Source: Serinus canaria (taxonomy: Eukaryota; Chordata; Aves; Passeriformes; Fringillidae). Taken from it: a stretch of 64,000 nt of DNA. The position numbers were made by a program, and so were the translations under genes. Under the pieces are notes generated by a model. That model was not told the DNA's origin, made no database searches, and saw only the letters and a list, made by a program, of their open reading frames with translations. The number at the start of each line of letters is the position of its first letter. Position 1 is the stretch's first letter. The DNA lies in NCBI RefSeq assembly GCF_022539315.1, contig NC_066337.1, forward strand, positions 6,044,861 through 6,108,860, written 5' to 3'. This document shows positions 10,251 to 21,254 of this stretch, one piece after another.

Positions 10251-11683
10251 CGCTGAGGGTTGGTAGGAGGCTGAGCTGTAGCTCTGTGCTTGCTTTGCCA
10301 GCTCCAGCTTTCCTGGTTTGTTGCCTCATGCACAAAACCAGCCCCGGGGAGTGGGGGGATGGAGCAGCAGTGACACCTGAGAGCTGCGGTGATTTGCTGG
10401 GATGTCAGCCCTGAGATTCCCTGTGATCTGCTGCAAAGCCGGTGGCAGATTAAAGGCACAAACTGGGAAGTTGGAGACAGAGCTGGCTGCAACTTGAAAC
10501 AATCCCATAAATATTTATTTGTGCACAGCTGCTCTCCTGGGTGACTTACAAGGGGACTCCATCCCCCTTCCCTTTTGATTTGTCCCAGTCCCATAAATTG
10601 TCATTTTTCTGACCACTGCTTTATTTAATAGCTTGGCTTCAAGTTAGACGTGAGGAAAAGCTGGAAGGGTTGTTCAAGGAATAAATCAATAAATGGGTTG
10701 GTGGGAGTTCATCCCGTGAAAGGAACAGACTGTCAGCAAGGGGTGGGTGCAGGCTGATCCTGCCTCGGGGCAGCACAGCCCCAGGAAGCTCTTCCAGCCC
10801 TTTTGCCCCAGTTCTGAGGGATCTGTCAAACCCTTGCTGAATTCTCTCAGCTGTTGGTGTCAAGTGAAAAACCCAGGCCTGACCCTCGAAGACCAGGATG
10901 TCCTCACACAGAAGGCAGGGGGTGCCAGCCAGAGAAAAACGAGCCCGACACTGCAGCCCTGCGTTCTGCTCTGCCACGGAGCCTGCAGGCACACTCAGAC
11001 AATTCCTGCGGTGGTTTTTGGTTTGTTTTTGGGCTTTTTTAGCTTTGCAAAGTCTGGTGATGGGATTGGTTTCAGCTCTTCATTGCTGCAAGTCGATCCT
11101 GCTGTGGAATCCTCGGTGCTGCTGCTGAAACTGGGGCTCCAAACTGGGATTTGGAGCTGGGCTTGGTGTCCTGTGCCAGGCAGGCTCTGCTGCAGTGGGG
11201 GCACAGATGGCAGCCCCCACAAAGTCACTGCTGGCCCTGCAGGGCACACATGGCTCCGAGCTGAGGGCTCTGGGTGAGCCCTCCAGGGGGAATTTCTGCA
11301 GCTCTGTCTCCAGGTGTCCCAGCACAGAGAACCAGATCGATTTCCTCTCTGCTGAATTCCCATCACAGAGGAGCTGGGTGAGTGTGCAGAGAACTTGCTC
11401 AGGCTCCTGGAACCCCCCTGGAGAACCTCAGGCAGTAAAAAACCCAGGCAGGGAGGGGTTGGAACCTCCACCAGGTTGCAGTGATTCCAGGGAGCTCTGG
11501 ATGCTCAGGAATTGGTTGCTCTGAGCAGGTATTTTACATTATATATATATATTTATACATATATGTACCAAACCAGCAGATAAACTGGGGCAGTGCATGC
11601 TGCCTTTGCTCTGCTTTGATCAGGGTGTAGCTCCTCCAGAGCTGCCCTGATTAAATCAGAGGGAAAATAAATTGAAAGGGCTT
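10251..11683. other. non-genic unique DNA with a TA microsatellite
   Basis: No gene is supported. A short TA-rich microsatellite (ATTATATATATATATTTATA type) lies at 11539-11566. Open frames near 10.75-11.5 kb lack family signatures. Confidence 0.4.
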
Positions 11684-11973
11684 CTGTCAGATTGGTGAGA
11701 CTTCTTCAGGTGTTCAGGGGAGAGAAAAACATCCAAGGAACCAGGAAGAGAGGATTTACCATTTCACTGCCAAGGAAAACTCCTGCTAGCACAGAGGGCA
11801 GAGAAGGGAAGGTGGGAGCTGTGGGATTTCAGAGTTCAGGGAGCCAAGAGGCAAACACTGAGGAAAAACTGAGGAAAAACTGAGGAAAAACTGAGGAAAG
11901 CACTGCAGGACCATCAGCAGCACGTCCTGCCCTGCTCAGGAAGGACAACAAGGCAAATTTTCCCTGTCACCCT
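11684..11973 (+). repeat. inverted-pair repeat, copy 1 (short array)
   Basis: This roughly 290-bp segment recurs in reverse complement at 14061-14862. The 170-bp left part (CTGTCAGATTGGTGAG to GGGAGCCAAGAGGC) matches at about 95% by eye, with single-base differences and two 1-bp indels. It is followed by an 11-bp array ACTGAGGAAAA with four units (11857-11900). A right part (GCACTGCAGGACCATCAG to AAGGACAACAAGG) also matches at roughly 90%. Homology therefore brackets the array on both sides. It may be a member of a dispersed repeat family or half of a local inverted duplication. No coding content is seen. Confidence 0.85.
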
Positions 11974-11975
11974 GT

Positions 11976-12155
11976 TTTTTTAAGTTTTTCCAAGCCTTCT
12001 GGTATTTACATTCTTGTAACTAACTTTCTCACACAGTTTTTGTAAATCACTTCTTGGTTTGCATTCTTTTACAGAAGAAAAGAAATTTAAGAAGGTTTGT
12101 CCAGTGTCATTGGAGAGGTGGTGGCACTTTCACCTCCAATCCACTGTTAGTGTTA
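11976..12155 (+). mobile_element. LTR-like interspersed repeat relic, copy A
   Basis: This segment aligns with the reverse complement of about 52800-52990. Shared blocks include TTTTTTAAG, CTTTCTCACACA matching CTTCCTCACACA, GTAAATCACT matching GTAAATAACT, TGCATTCTTTTACAGAAGAA, a 20-base-plus identical run GGTTTGTCCAGTGTCATTGG, AGAGGTGG and CTCCAATCCACTG. Two diverged copies in opposite orientation, 40 kb apart, indicate an interspersed repeat. I suspect an LTR but have not seen both ends. The following GGTTTTAGGAAAGGTTTTAG is probably part of it. Confidence 0.6.
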
Positions 12156-14060
12156 AAAATTGATAAATTTCTAGGTTAAAACCTTATTAAAGGTTTTAGG
12201 AAAGGTTTTAGACACAACGGGGGGGACTTGGGATGGACAGGAAGAAATGCCAGGAGGGTGAATCAGGCAGGAGCATCCTCAGAGTCCTTTTGGGCCAGCT
12301 CAGGCAGGGCTCTGTGTGCCCTTTGTGCTGCTGGAGCTCCAGCAGGGCAGGAGGATCACCCTGGATTTCTGCTGCCCAGGGACTCTGAGGGGGTTGACAG
12401 GAGGCTTTTCCCTCACTCCCCCTTTCCACGTGGCTGGCCATGCCCAGATCCACTTCCAGGGGGGATTTGCAGCTCCTGTCCCTGTCCCAGCCCCCTCCCA
12501 GGAGTGCCACCAAGGCTGGTCCCTCCCCAGCCCTAAATCTGAGCTCAGCTGGGCCCCCCAGCCTGGCAGAATTCTGCTTTCCCTGCCTTATTCTGCTGTA
12601 TTCTTATTTTCCTGCTCTGTTCTGGTCAGGGTCCAGAAAACTTTGAAGCATCACAAGAAGACAAAGCAATATCTGAACCTTTCACTCCCTGCTGGCTCCT
12701 TCCCCCATCCTGATCCCGATTTGTTTGTGCCACTTTGGGATGGACAAACAACCCCAAATCTCTTTGCTGGCTGCTGTGAAACACAGGCAGAGCCCCAGCC
12801 CCAAAAGAAGCAGAGATTTCACTGCAAGAGGCACCAGACCTTCAGGGGATGCTGCCCCTGGGGAGATTTGTTCAGCAAGGGGCTTTATTTTTAATGTGAA
12901 ATGGAGGAACAAAACACGGAATTGAAGCTTTTTGGTAAACCTTGCCCAGGGCCCACAGCCCAGCTCGCTCTTTTTGCAGCCTGCTATTATTCATGCCCCA
13001 GATTTGCTTTTTCTCAATGGGTTTCCTGAGATAAAAATGTGCCTTCTGAAAGAAAAAAAAAAAAAAAAAATTGATAAAATGAGTATATTTGTGCTTTGTA
13101 ACCAACCAGGCTCCCTCAGAAGTCTCTTTTTTAAATGGGCAGCACATTTCAGGTGTGCAGCTGAATTTCCTGAATTTCCCAGAGCTGCTTGTCAGAATTT
13201 CCAAGGCAATGGCAGCAGGCCCAGCTGCAGGAATTGGATTATTAGACAAAACAGGCAGAAATCTCTGAGTTTCCTTCCCCTTCTAAGAACAGTTGCTCCT
13301 GAGTTTTTTACTGCTGCATTCAGTGAACTTTTGCTGAGGTTCAGAGCTCTGAGCAGAGCAGCAGAAGCTGCTCAAGTTTCCTCCAGCACCAGGATGATTC
13401 CAGAAAAGCAGAGGCAGAAAAACGTGAGGAAAATCTGTCCTGGAAAGGAGGCCAGGTCTTGATTGCACCCAGTGGCTAAAAGGGGAAGGAACTTGGACAG
13501 AATCTCCATCTGGGAGCTCTTCAGGCGGGATTTTCAGGCAGACTTGCACATTGCTCAAATTTCTTTTCCTCCTGCCTTGACCCCAGCACCAACCTTGGCA
13601 GAAGCGTTTGGGGATCAGTGAGGAACAGGGCCTGGAGCCTGGAAAGCTCCTGAACAGAACAAAGATGTTTTCATGATTTATGTTATAATTTCTATGAGCA
13701 GCGAGGCAAGGGCCAGGCCAGCAGCTCTGGGGGGAGCCCTGCCAGGGAGGCAGCCCTGACTTCCACATTCCTTGGGAAAACACCCACACAGGGCCACCCA
13801 GCCAAGCAGTTCCTGTCACCCCCTCGCTGCCTTTGGCACAGAACACCCTCTCCCTCCTCTCCCTCCACACCAGGCCCAGCTTTCCCCCCTCTCCAGCAGG
13901 GAAGGCAGGGCTGGGGAGAGCAGGAGAGCAGGAACGTGGTGCAAGAAATTGGTTTGTGCTGAGAGGAGAGGCAAAGCTGTGCCTTGGAGCAGGGATGTGA
14001 GAACGGCACCCCTGCAGCGCTGGCAGCAGCCTCAGCTCTGCTCCTGGAAGGCGCCCTGGG
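12156..14060. other. non-genic unique DNA with A18 tract
   Basis: No gene is supported. An uninterrupted A18 lies at 13053-13070. The 12.3-12.6 kb and 13.7-14.06 kb parts are C-rich. I see no transposon ends around the A tract. Confidence 0.4.
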
Positions 14061-14862
14061 AAGGGAAAATTCCCTTGTTGTCCTTCCTGAGCCGGGCAGG
14101 ACCCGCTGATGGTCCTGCAGTGCTTTCCTCAGGTTTCCCTCAGTGTTTCCCTCAGTGTTTTCCTCAGTGTTTCCCTCAGTGTTTTCCTCAGTGTTTTCCT
14201 CAGTGTTTTCCTCAGTGTTTTCCTCAGTGTTTCCCTCAGTGTTTTCCTCAGTGTTTTCCTCAGTTTTTCCTCAGTGTTTTCCTCAGTGTTTTCCTCAGTT
14301 TTTCCTCAGTGTTTTCCTCAGTGTTTTCCTCAGTGTTTTCCTCAGTGTTTTCCTCAGGTCTTCCTCAGTTTTTCCTCAGATTTTCCTTAGGTTTTCCTCA
14401 GTTTTTCCTCAGTTTTTCCTCAGGTTTTCCTCAGTGTTTTCCTCAGTGTTTTCCTCAGTTTTTCCTCAGTGTTTTCCTCAGTTTTTCCTCAGTTCTTCCT
14501 CAGTGTTTTCCTCAGTTCTTCCTCAGTGTTTTCCTCAGTTTTTCCTCAGGTTTTCCCCAGTGTTTTCCTCAGTGTTTTCCTCAGGTTTTCCTCAGTTTTT
14601 CCTCAGATTTTCCTCAGTGTTTTCCTCAGTTTTTCCTCAGTGTTTTCCTCAGGTTTTCCTCAGTGTTTTCCTCAGTTTTTCCTCAGTGTTTTCCTCTTGG
14701 CTCCCTGAACTCTGAAATCCCACAGTTCCCACCCTCCCTTCTCTGCCCTCTGTGCTAGCAGGAGTTTTCCTTGGCAGTGAAATGGTAAATTCTCTCTTCC
14801 TGGTTCCTTGGGTGTTTTTTCTCTCCCCCTGAACACCTGAAGAAGTCTCACCAATCTGACAG
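14061..14862 (-). repeat. inverted-pair repeat, copy 2 (expanded array)
   Basis: This is the reverse-complement partner of 11684-11973. Its flanks at 14061-14120 and 14697-14862 match the flanks of copy 1. The array between them has grown from 44 bp to about 576 bp, making this copy about 800 bp. A 3-bp deletion (GCGGGTCC against GCAGCACGTCC in copy 1) and a few substitutions separate the right flanks. The array is listed separately. Confidence 0.85.
14121..14696. repeat. 11/12-bp minisatellite, about 49 copies
   Basis: Two interchangeable units, CCTCAGTGTTTT (12 bp) and CCTCAGTTTTT (11 bp), are mixed with rarer CCTCAGGTTTT, CCTCAGATTTT and CCTCAGTTCTT variants. There are runs of the 12-mer at the 5' side and a more mixed order after 14350. 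Stops are absent in several frames, giving long open frames of Phe/Ser/Leu/Gln repeats (up to 328 codons from 13772). I do not regard them as genes. Confidence 0.97.
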
Positions 14863-15049
14863 GTGGGGCTGTGCAGGGTGCAGGTGAACAGCAGGGATCA
14901 AAAGGCTCTTCCAGCTCAGGAATGACAGGAACAGGGGATTTGTCTTTCCAAAGCAGCTCTGGGACAGAAAAGAAACAGTGGGAAGGATTCCACTGAGTGA
15001 TGAATGGAAAAAGAGATTTGCTTTTACAAATAAACTTTAGGTTTGCTGA

Positions 15050-15370
15050 GAAATAAAATTAGACATTGAGAGATGAAAGAAACAATGGGGAAGGAAAACC
15101 CCTAAATTCCATAAGAATTAAAAGTGAAAAGGGAGGGTTGTACATTGGAGGGGAATCTCTGGGATCAGGGGTTCTGGGGAGTCTGAACCTCTCAAGTCCC
15201 TCAGAAATGGGGAAAGAGAGAAGGGAAATGTGGCTGGAAATTGGGATAAAAAGGAGGCTGCATCCTCCAGAAATGGGAGAGACCCCAGGGGATGCCCCAT
15301 GGCCTCTGCCTGGGTTGGAACAAAGCCAAAGGACTCCTCTGTCTCCTTCTTGGACACAAACCTCTGGTGT
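15050..15370 (+). mobile_element. possible truncated LTR with TATA-like box
   Basis: This A/G-rich segment carries ATTGGGATAAAAAGG (TATA-like GATAAAAAGG at 15245-15254), followed by CCTGGGTTGGAACAAAGCC. I associate this combination with passerine LTR promoters, from memory only. No TG...CA ends, polyadenylation signal or second copy is visible in the window. It could equally be unique DNA. A repeat-library search would decide. Confidence 0.3.
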
Positions 15371-15599
15371 TGGTGGGTTCATTTCCTACCAGAAATCAGT
15401 CCCCACCCTCGGGAGGGGAGCCCCAAACCCCCCAGGCTGGGTGTGGACAAGGACTGAGCCCTGCCCAGGGCTCAGCACACAGAGGGGAGCAGAGCTCACC
15501 AGCTCTGCCAGCAGCACGGGGAGGGCTCTGAGTTTGTTTTCCCCCAGGGAATCTTTGCTGTTCCCACGCTGGTGACTGTGCTGAGCCTGGAGGTGGCCT

Positions 15600-15637
15600 G
15601 GGTGACAGCAGGGTGACAGCAGGGTGACAGCAGGGTG
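15600..15637. repeat. 11-bp tandem repeat, 3 copies
   Basis: GGGTGACAGCA is repeated three times exactly, then breaks into GGGTGCTGG. Confidence 0.9.
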
Positions 15638-15749
15638 CTGGCTGCCTGTGCCAGGGCTCAGCACAGACATTCTGCTGAGCACTGGGAGGGATGGGGACCC
15701 AGAGGATTGTGTTTACCAGCCACAGAGCCCCGGAGATGCTGCTCCTCCC

Positions 15750-15763
15750 GTTGCCATGGTTAC
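15750..15763. promoter_or_regulatory. possible RFX X-box
   Basis: GTTGCCATGGTTAC matches the GTNRCC half-site exactly, with the RGYAAC half-site off by one base. It is followed by AT-rich, repeat-free DNA (15770-15880). Function is inferred from the motif alone. Confidence 0.3.
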
Positions 15764-17613
15764 TGCACTTGTCTGACAATATCAGCAGGAAAATGTTCAC
15801 ATTGATTTCTCCCCCTCCCCTTGTTTTCCCTCCGAAAGAAAAGATGATACCTGGGAATTAAATTAATCCCTGGGCTGGCTGCAGTTGTGTTTGCAGCACA
15901 GCCCCTGGGGATGGGTGCACAGGGATGGATTTTTCCCTTTTCCCCGTTTGCTCCTCTCCCTTTAACCCTTTGCCTGCCTTGGTTTCCAGGAGCAGGGTCA
16001 CTCAGGGCTGGGGGAAGCAGGGTTGCCCAGGGGCTGGTGGGTTTTGTGTGTCCTGGGAGGTGGGCATGGCTTGTTTCAGGTGACATTTCCGAGCAGGGCT
16101 GTTTCACGGGTGCTCAGAGCAGTGTGGGTGCTCTCATTTCACACCAAGGCAGCAGGGAATCAATGCAGAGAACAGCATCCAGGTGAATTTCCCGTGCTGT
16201 AAGGAGAAATGCAATCCCAGGAAATGGAGCTTGGCCCCTCTGACCTCGTTAATGTGACACTGACAGCTCTGAGGGCCCAAACCAGGCGTGTGCCACTTTC
16301 ACAGCCCCTTCTCCATCCTCTGGGCACACCTGGTGCTGCTTGGAGCAGCCTCAGAGCTGATTTAAGCCAGGCTGCTGCAGAATTCCTCAGGTGTGAGGCA
16401 TGGAGCCTGCAGGAGACATGGGGGGGGGACATTTCACAGGGATGTGCAGTGACAGGACGGGAGGGATGGCCTCAAAGTGCCAGGGAGGAGGTTTAGAGGG
16501 GATATGAGGGAAAAATCCTTCCCTGTGAGGGGCGGAGGAGGGAAGGGTGGTGCTGCTCTGGCACAGAGGGGAAAGAATCCAAGAGGAAGCTGAATTCCTC
16601 CTCTCAGCAATTAAAATGACTTTTCCCTGGTTGGAATCTGAGAATCCTGCCAGCTTCCAGCACTGAACAGGGAGGAAGGAAACTTGCAGAGTGCCAAAGG
16701 CTCCCAGCCCATCCCACCAGCAGCCCCTGGCAAACTGCAACATCACATTTGTATTTGAACAAATGAACCCCTCCCTGAATCAGGGCTTTCACCTCTGCCC
16801 CCATCCTGGAGTGGGAATGGGGGTGTTGAGGGGCTCTGAGCTGAGGCCGGGGTTGCTCAGCAGTTCCTGGGAATCCTGCTCAGCCCAGATGAGTGCAATG
16901 TTCCTGTCACAAACTGGCACAGGACTTCTGAGCGTCCTTTCCTTGTTCCATTTCACCCCTAAACATCCCAGGCTTTTTTGTTTTTTCCCTAATTTCTGTC
17001 CTTCAAAGCTGTCTGTCCCTAAGTTTATCCCTCCCACGCTGAAGAGCTGAGGCAGCAGCCCAGGATCCCAAACCCATCGGAGTTGTTTTTACCTTTGCTG
17101 GCTGCTGCAGCCAATGACAATCTCTTGCTGGTGATAATCCCCCTGCCTGGAGGCTTAATGATGCCACCAACTCTGCAAGGAGAGTTTCTGCTGCTGGATC
17201 CAATTATCCAGAGCTGGAGATGACTCAGGGAGGAGAGAGGATGATGCCAGCCCCTGTGTCATCCCGTGCTCACGCACAGAGGAGCCTTTGAAGGTGCCAC
17301 AGACTGCACTGCCAGGCAGGCCAGGCTGAGGGCTGGGGGAGAATTCCTCATTCCCTCAGCCCAGCAATGGGGAGAGGAGAGCCAGGGGTGCACGAGACCT
17401 TCGGGAGGGGGACCCTGGCAGGGCTGATCTCAGTCCTGCCTGCAGAGCCTCCTGCCTCAGTGCCTCCTGCTCTTTCTCTCTGCTTCTAATTTGCATTGCA
17501 CAATTGAGCATTCCTGCAGCCCCTGCGGGCTGTGCATTCCTGGAGAACAGAGCTGGGTGGGAGCACGGGCTGCAGGAGCTGCAGCAGCTGCTCAGCACTC
17601 CCTGCTGCTGCCC
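15764..17613. other. non-genic unique DNA
   Basis: No gene is supported. A G9 run lies at 16420-16428. Overlapping short open frames occur on both strands without domains. Confidence 0.4.
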
Positions 17614-18090
17614 AGAGCTGGGGCTGCTCCCCGACCCCAAAGAGGTGACAATGGACAGAACAGGGTGACCAGGGGAGCTGGGGCTGCTCTCTGTCCCCAA
17701 AGAGGTGACAATGGACAGAACAGGGTGACCAGGGGAGCTGGGGCTGCTCTCTGTCCCCAAACAGGTGACAATGGACAGAACAGGTGCCCAGGGGAGCTGG
17801 GGCTGCTCTCTGTCCCCAAACAGGTGACAATGGACAGAACAGGTGCCCAGGGGAGCTGGGGCTGCTCTCTGTCCCCAAACAGGTGACAATGGACAGAACA
17901 GGGTGACCAGGGGAGCTGGGGCTGCTCTATGTCCCCAAACAGGTGACAATGGACAGAACAGGTGCCCAGGGGAGCTGGGGCTGCTCTCTGTCCCCAAAGA
18001 GGTGACAATGGACACACCCAGATGATCAGAGGAGCTGGGGCTGCTCTCTGTCCCCAAACAGGTGACAATGGACAGAACAGGGTGCCAGGG
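17614..18090. repeat. 59/60-bp minisatellite, 8 copies
   Basis: The landmark GTGACAATGGAC recurs at 17645, 17705, 17765, 17824, 17883, 17942, 18001 and 18060. Units contain GGGGAGCTGGGGCTGCTCT and CTGTCCCCAAA. The 60-bp units at 17641-17700 and 17701-17760 are identical, and the next two 59-bp units are also near-identical, so homogenisation is recent. The 60-bp form carries CAGGGTGACCAGG and the 59-bp form CAGGTGCCCAGG. The long minus-strand frame (17356-18156, with VLSIVTCLGTESSPSS-like repeats) is a product of the repeat. Confidence 0.97.
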
Positions 18091-19228
18091 GCAGGAGGAG
18101 GGAGTCCTTGTGATGGCCAGCACAGCTCCAGGAGACCTTTCCTGGCCCTTTCCCACAGCCCAGGCTGTGTCAGGAGCTCCTCATCCCCCTGGGCAGCTGC
18201 TGGGCTCCACAATTGGTTCCTTTCTCCTCAGCAGGTCCCAGGGAGGCTCCCAGGGAAGCCCTGGGCTGGGGGGGGGAGGCTGCTGGCCCCTGTGACAAGT
18301 GACATGATGGAGAAAATTGCCATGTCAGCCCCGATTAGGGACAGCATTTCCCTCCCTGGCCCGGCCTGAGAAGGGTCCCTGGGAGCTGGGAATCACCTGG
18401 AGCTGCTGCCCCGGCCGGCTGGGGAGGCTGGGGAGGAGTCCCAGGGCAGGCTGCTGGGGCCTGGGGGATTTGGGAGCACATTTTCGTGCTTGACCTGCTC
18501 CTCACCCCTCCCTCTGCCAGGAGACAAGGGAACAATGAGCTCCTTTCTCAGCCAGGGTGCTGGGGTATTTTTGGCTGCTTCCTAGGGATGAGATCACGGA
18601 GGGAACTCGGGGAAAACAATTCCTTCTCCCCCTAATGAGAAACTCTCAGCAGCTCTCACTCCCCCCAGGTCTATTCAGAACCGTTTGCTGGCTCTTGCAA
18701 AGCCCCTTCCCAAAGGCAAGCCTGGCTTTAGAGACACAAGGCTGGGCTTAGCTGGCTCCAGCTCAGCCTCTGCAGGGTTTTGGGTGCTCTGGGGGCATCT
18801 CCTCCCTGTCCCTCAGCCCAGAGCCCCCTCTGCCTCCCCTGGGGTTCACTCCCAGTGCCTCCACGCACTCTTTCCTCCATCATGCAGGAAGAACTGTGGG
18901 AAAAGTTCCAAATGCCACCCTGAAATCTGCATCCCAGCCTCCCCCAGGCAGCCTTTCCAGAACAAAGCATTTCCACCCCACTGGCAGGGACCATGGGCAG
19001 CTGCCACCCCGATCAGGCACAGCACAGAGATCTCCTTTGGCAGCTCCTGCTCTCCTCCTTTCCTCTCCTGGACTGTTCCCCTGGGAGCCTGGGGTCAGGC
19101 TCTGTCCCAAGGAAAGGGCAGAGCTGGGAGCAGTCCTGCCTGGCCTGGGGGCTCGGACATCTCTGGGGTTTGCTGGGGTCCCCCAGGGCAGGAAGGAAAT
19201 GAATCTGACTCCATCTTCTTAAACGAAA
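18091..19228. other. non-genic G+C-rich DNA
   Basis: No gene is supported. A G9 run lies at 18268-18276. Frames at 18.7-19.2 kb run into the microsatellite and show no domain. Confidence 0.4.
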
Positions 19229-19448
19229 TTTATATTATATTATATTATATTATATTATATTATATTATATTATATTATATGATAGTATATATATAGATAT
19301 TATATATAGGTATATTATATTAGATATTATATTATATTATGTTATATTATATTATATTATATTATATGTATGATTATATTATATTATACTTATCTAGTTA
19401 TATTATATTATATTATCTTATATTATATTATATTATATTATATCACTA
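19229..19448. repeat. (ATATT)n microsatellite with interruptions
   Basis: Pentanucleotide TATAT/ATTAT repeats run through most of this block. They are interrupted by TATATATATAGATA at about 19288 and by GTATGAT and TTATCTAG variants. The block begins abruptly after AAACGAAATT. Confidence 0.97.
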
Positions 19449-19525
19449 TCATATCATATCAGATCATATCATATCATATCATATCATATCATATCATATC
19501 ATATCATATCATATCATATCATATT
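19449..19525. repeat. (ATATC)n microsatellite
   Basis: About 15 units of ATATC, with one CAGATC variant near the start, follow directly on the ATATT array. The two share a pentamer frame, so one likely arose from the other by a T-to-C change that then spread. Confidence 0.95.
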
Positions 19526-19545
19526 TTACATTATAATTACATTAT

Positions 19546-19592
19546 AGTATAGTATATTTACATACATATTATGTATGTAAATATGCTATACT
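19546..19592. repeat. AT-rich palindrome, 23-bp arms
   Basis: The left arm 19546-19568 and right arm 19570-19592 are reverse complements with one mismatch and a single-base centre (around ACATACATATTATGTATGT). It lies in ATTACATTATA-type degenerate repeat (19526-19720). It could extrude as a cruciform. Confidence 0.9.
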
Positions 19593-19720
19593 ACAATTAT
19601 ATTATAATTACATTATACTATAATTACATTATAGTATATTATAATTACATTATATTACATTTACATTACATTATATTATATTGACATTACATCATAATAT
19701 ATTGTGCTATACTGAAACTA

Positions 19721-20476
19721 TACTAAAACTCTACTAAAAAACCAAAGAGAAAATACTTACAGGAAGCTGAACAAGCCACTAATTAAAACTCGTGGGTGCT
19801 TTTTTTAAAAGCCCCGCTGCCAAAGCTTGGAATCAGGCAGGGAAAGGGGGAAATGAGCCCAGAGGGTCTTTAGGGCAGGGGAAGGAATAATCCCCATCCC
19901 AGAGAGATTCAGAGGGACCTTTGGTGTCTGGATTGCCAGGAGCAGCTCTCAGCAGCACAAAGGGAAGCTGCTCCAGGAGCCCAAACCTTGGATTTGTGTG
20001 GGGAAGGGGAGCTGGCAGAGCCCTCATCTGGGAGGAAAAGAGGCCAAGAATTGGGAATTCAGCATCCCCACGGGACTGCTGAGTGCCCTGTAACTATGGA
20101 AGGGAACCCAAGGAACCTGGAATCAATATTCCAACAGACCTGTTGGATTTGGGGCTGCCCAGCTTCATCCTCACTCTGAAGTCTCCTCTCCTTGCAAGTC
20201 CCCCTCTGCTGGCACCAATAAAAAATTAAAACATTCCTGTGTGCTAAGCAGCTCCTAATAATTACATCAACCCTTAATTTGCTGCGACTCAATTAGTGCA
20301 GCAGCTCCTTGACACTGTTAAGGGTAATGACTCTGAGGTGCAGAGGCCAGGGCTGGGTACCAGTCACACTGGTTGTGGCAGTTGTGCACAAAGCAGGGGA
20401 GCAACAGGAAAATGTTACTGAGCAACACTCGGGCAACAGCTTTGCCACCAGGCAAATCCCCTGGGAGAGCTGCAGA
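19721..20476. other. unique DNA with a candidate noncoding element
   Basis: No gene is seen. The part 20215-20345 is AT-rich and repeat-free, with CCTAATAATTACATC, CCTTAATTTGC and CTCAATTAGTG. It is a weak candidate for a conserved element. Confidence 0.3.
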
Positions 20477-20939
20477 GTCCTTGGGTGGTCCTGGGATGGT
20501 CCTTGGGATGGTCCTGGGATGGTCCTTGGGATGGTCCTGGGATGGTCCTTGGGATGGTCCTTGGGATGGTCCTTGGGATGGTCCTGGGATGGTCCTGGGA
20601 TGGTCCTGGGATGGTCCTTGGGATGGTCCTGGGATGGTCCTTGGGATGGTCCTTGGGATGGTCCTTGGGATGGTCCTGGGATGGTCCTGGGATGGTCCTG
20701 GGATGGTCCTTGGGATGGTCCTTGGGATGGTCCTTGGGATGGTCCTGGGATGGTCCTTGGGATGGTCCTTGGGATGGTCCTGGGATGGTCCTTGGGATGG
20801 TCCTTGGGATGGTCCTTGGGATGGTCCTTGGGATGGTCCTGGGATGGTCCTTGGGATGGTCCTGGGATGGTCCTGGGATGGTCCTTGGGATGGTCCTTGG
20901 GATGGTCCTTGGGATGGTCCTGGGCTGGCTCTGGGATGT
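20477..20939. repeat. 11/12-bp GGTCC(T)TGGGAT minisatellite, about 38 copies
   Basis: Two unit lengths, GGTCCTGGGAT (11) and GGTCCTTGGGAT (12), alternate in an irregular order with almost no other substitutions. The array is therefore a binary string of short and long units. Frames in both directions stay open for over 200 codons (WDGPG/GMVLG on plus, [12 protein letters not shown] on minus) purely because the unit lacks stops. Confidence 0.97.
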
Positions 20940-21254
20940 TCTGACTGGAAATTCAGGCAGTTTGGGCTGGGAGGGTCTTTCCTAAATCCTGGGGGGTTTC
21001 TCCTTGTGCTGGAAGAGGCAGGTTTTGGATCCAGCACAGGCAGTGCTGGTGGGCTGGTAAAAAATAACAATTTTTCTCACCCAGTGGTCTGTCTGGAGTG
21101 CAACCATCTCCTGGAGGGAAAAGCCCAGTGGAAGGTTGCCCCAGCAGTGCTTTGACCCTTTGTTCTGAGCGTGGCCTTAAATATTTCAGCTTTTCCTCCT
21201 CCAGAGCTGCAGGACCACTCCTCTCATCAGCACCACAGAGCACAGGAGTGATGG

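Noticed and set aside
13053..13070. A18 as the tail of a retroposed copy
   Set aside because: No upstream coding remnant, no target-site duplication and no SINE or LINE 3' end next to it.
13772..14758. A 328-codon open frame rich in Phe-Pro-Gln-Cys-Phe
   Set aside because: It runs through the CCTCAGTGTTTT array. Other frames there are open too, and the peptide is just the translated repeat.
17356..18156. A 266-codon minus-strand frame with 20-residue repeats
   Set aside because: The 60-bp unit is a multiple of three and 59-bp units shift the frame. There is no signal peptide, domain or conserved start.
20318..21155. Frames of 250 codons or more on both strands
   Set aside because: Products of the stop-free GGTCC(T)TGGGAT array.
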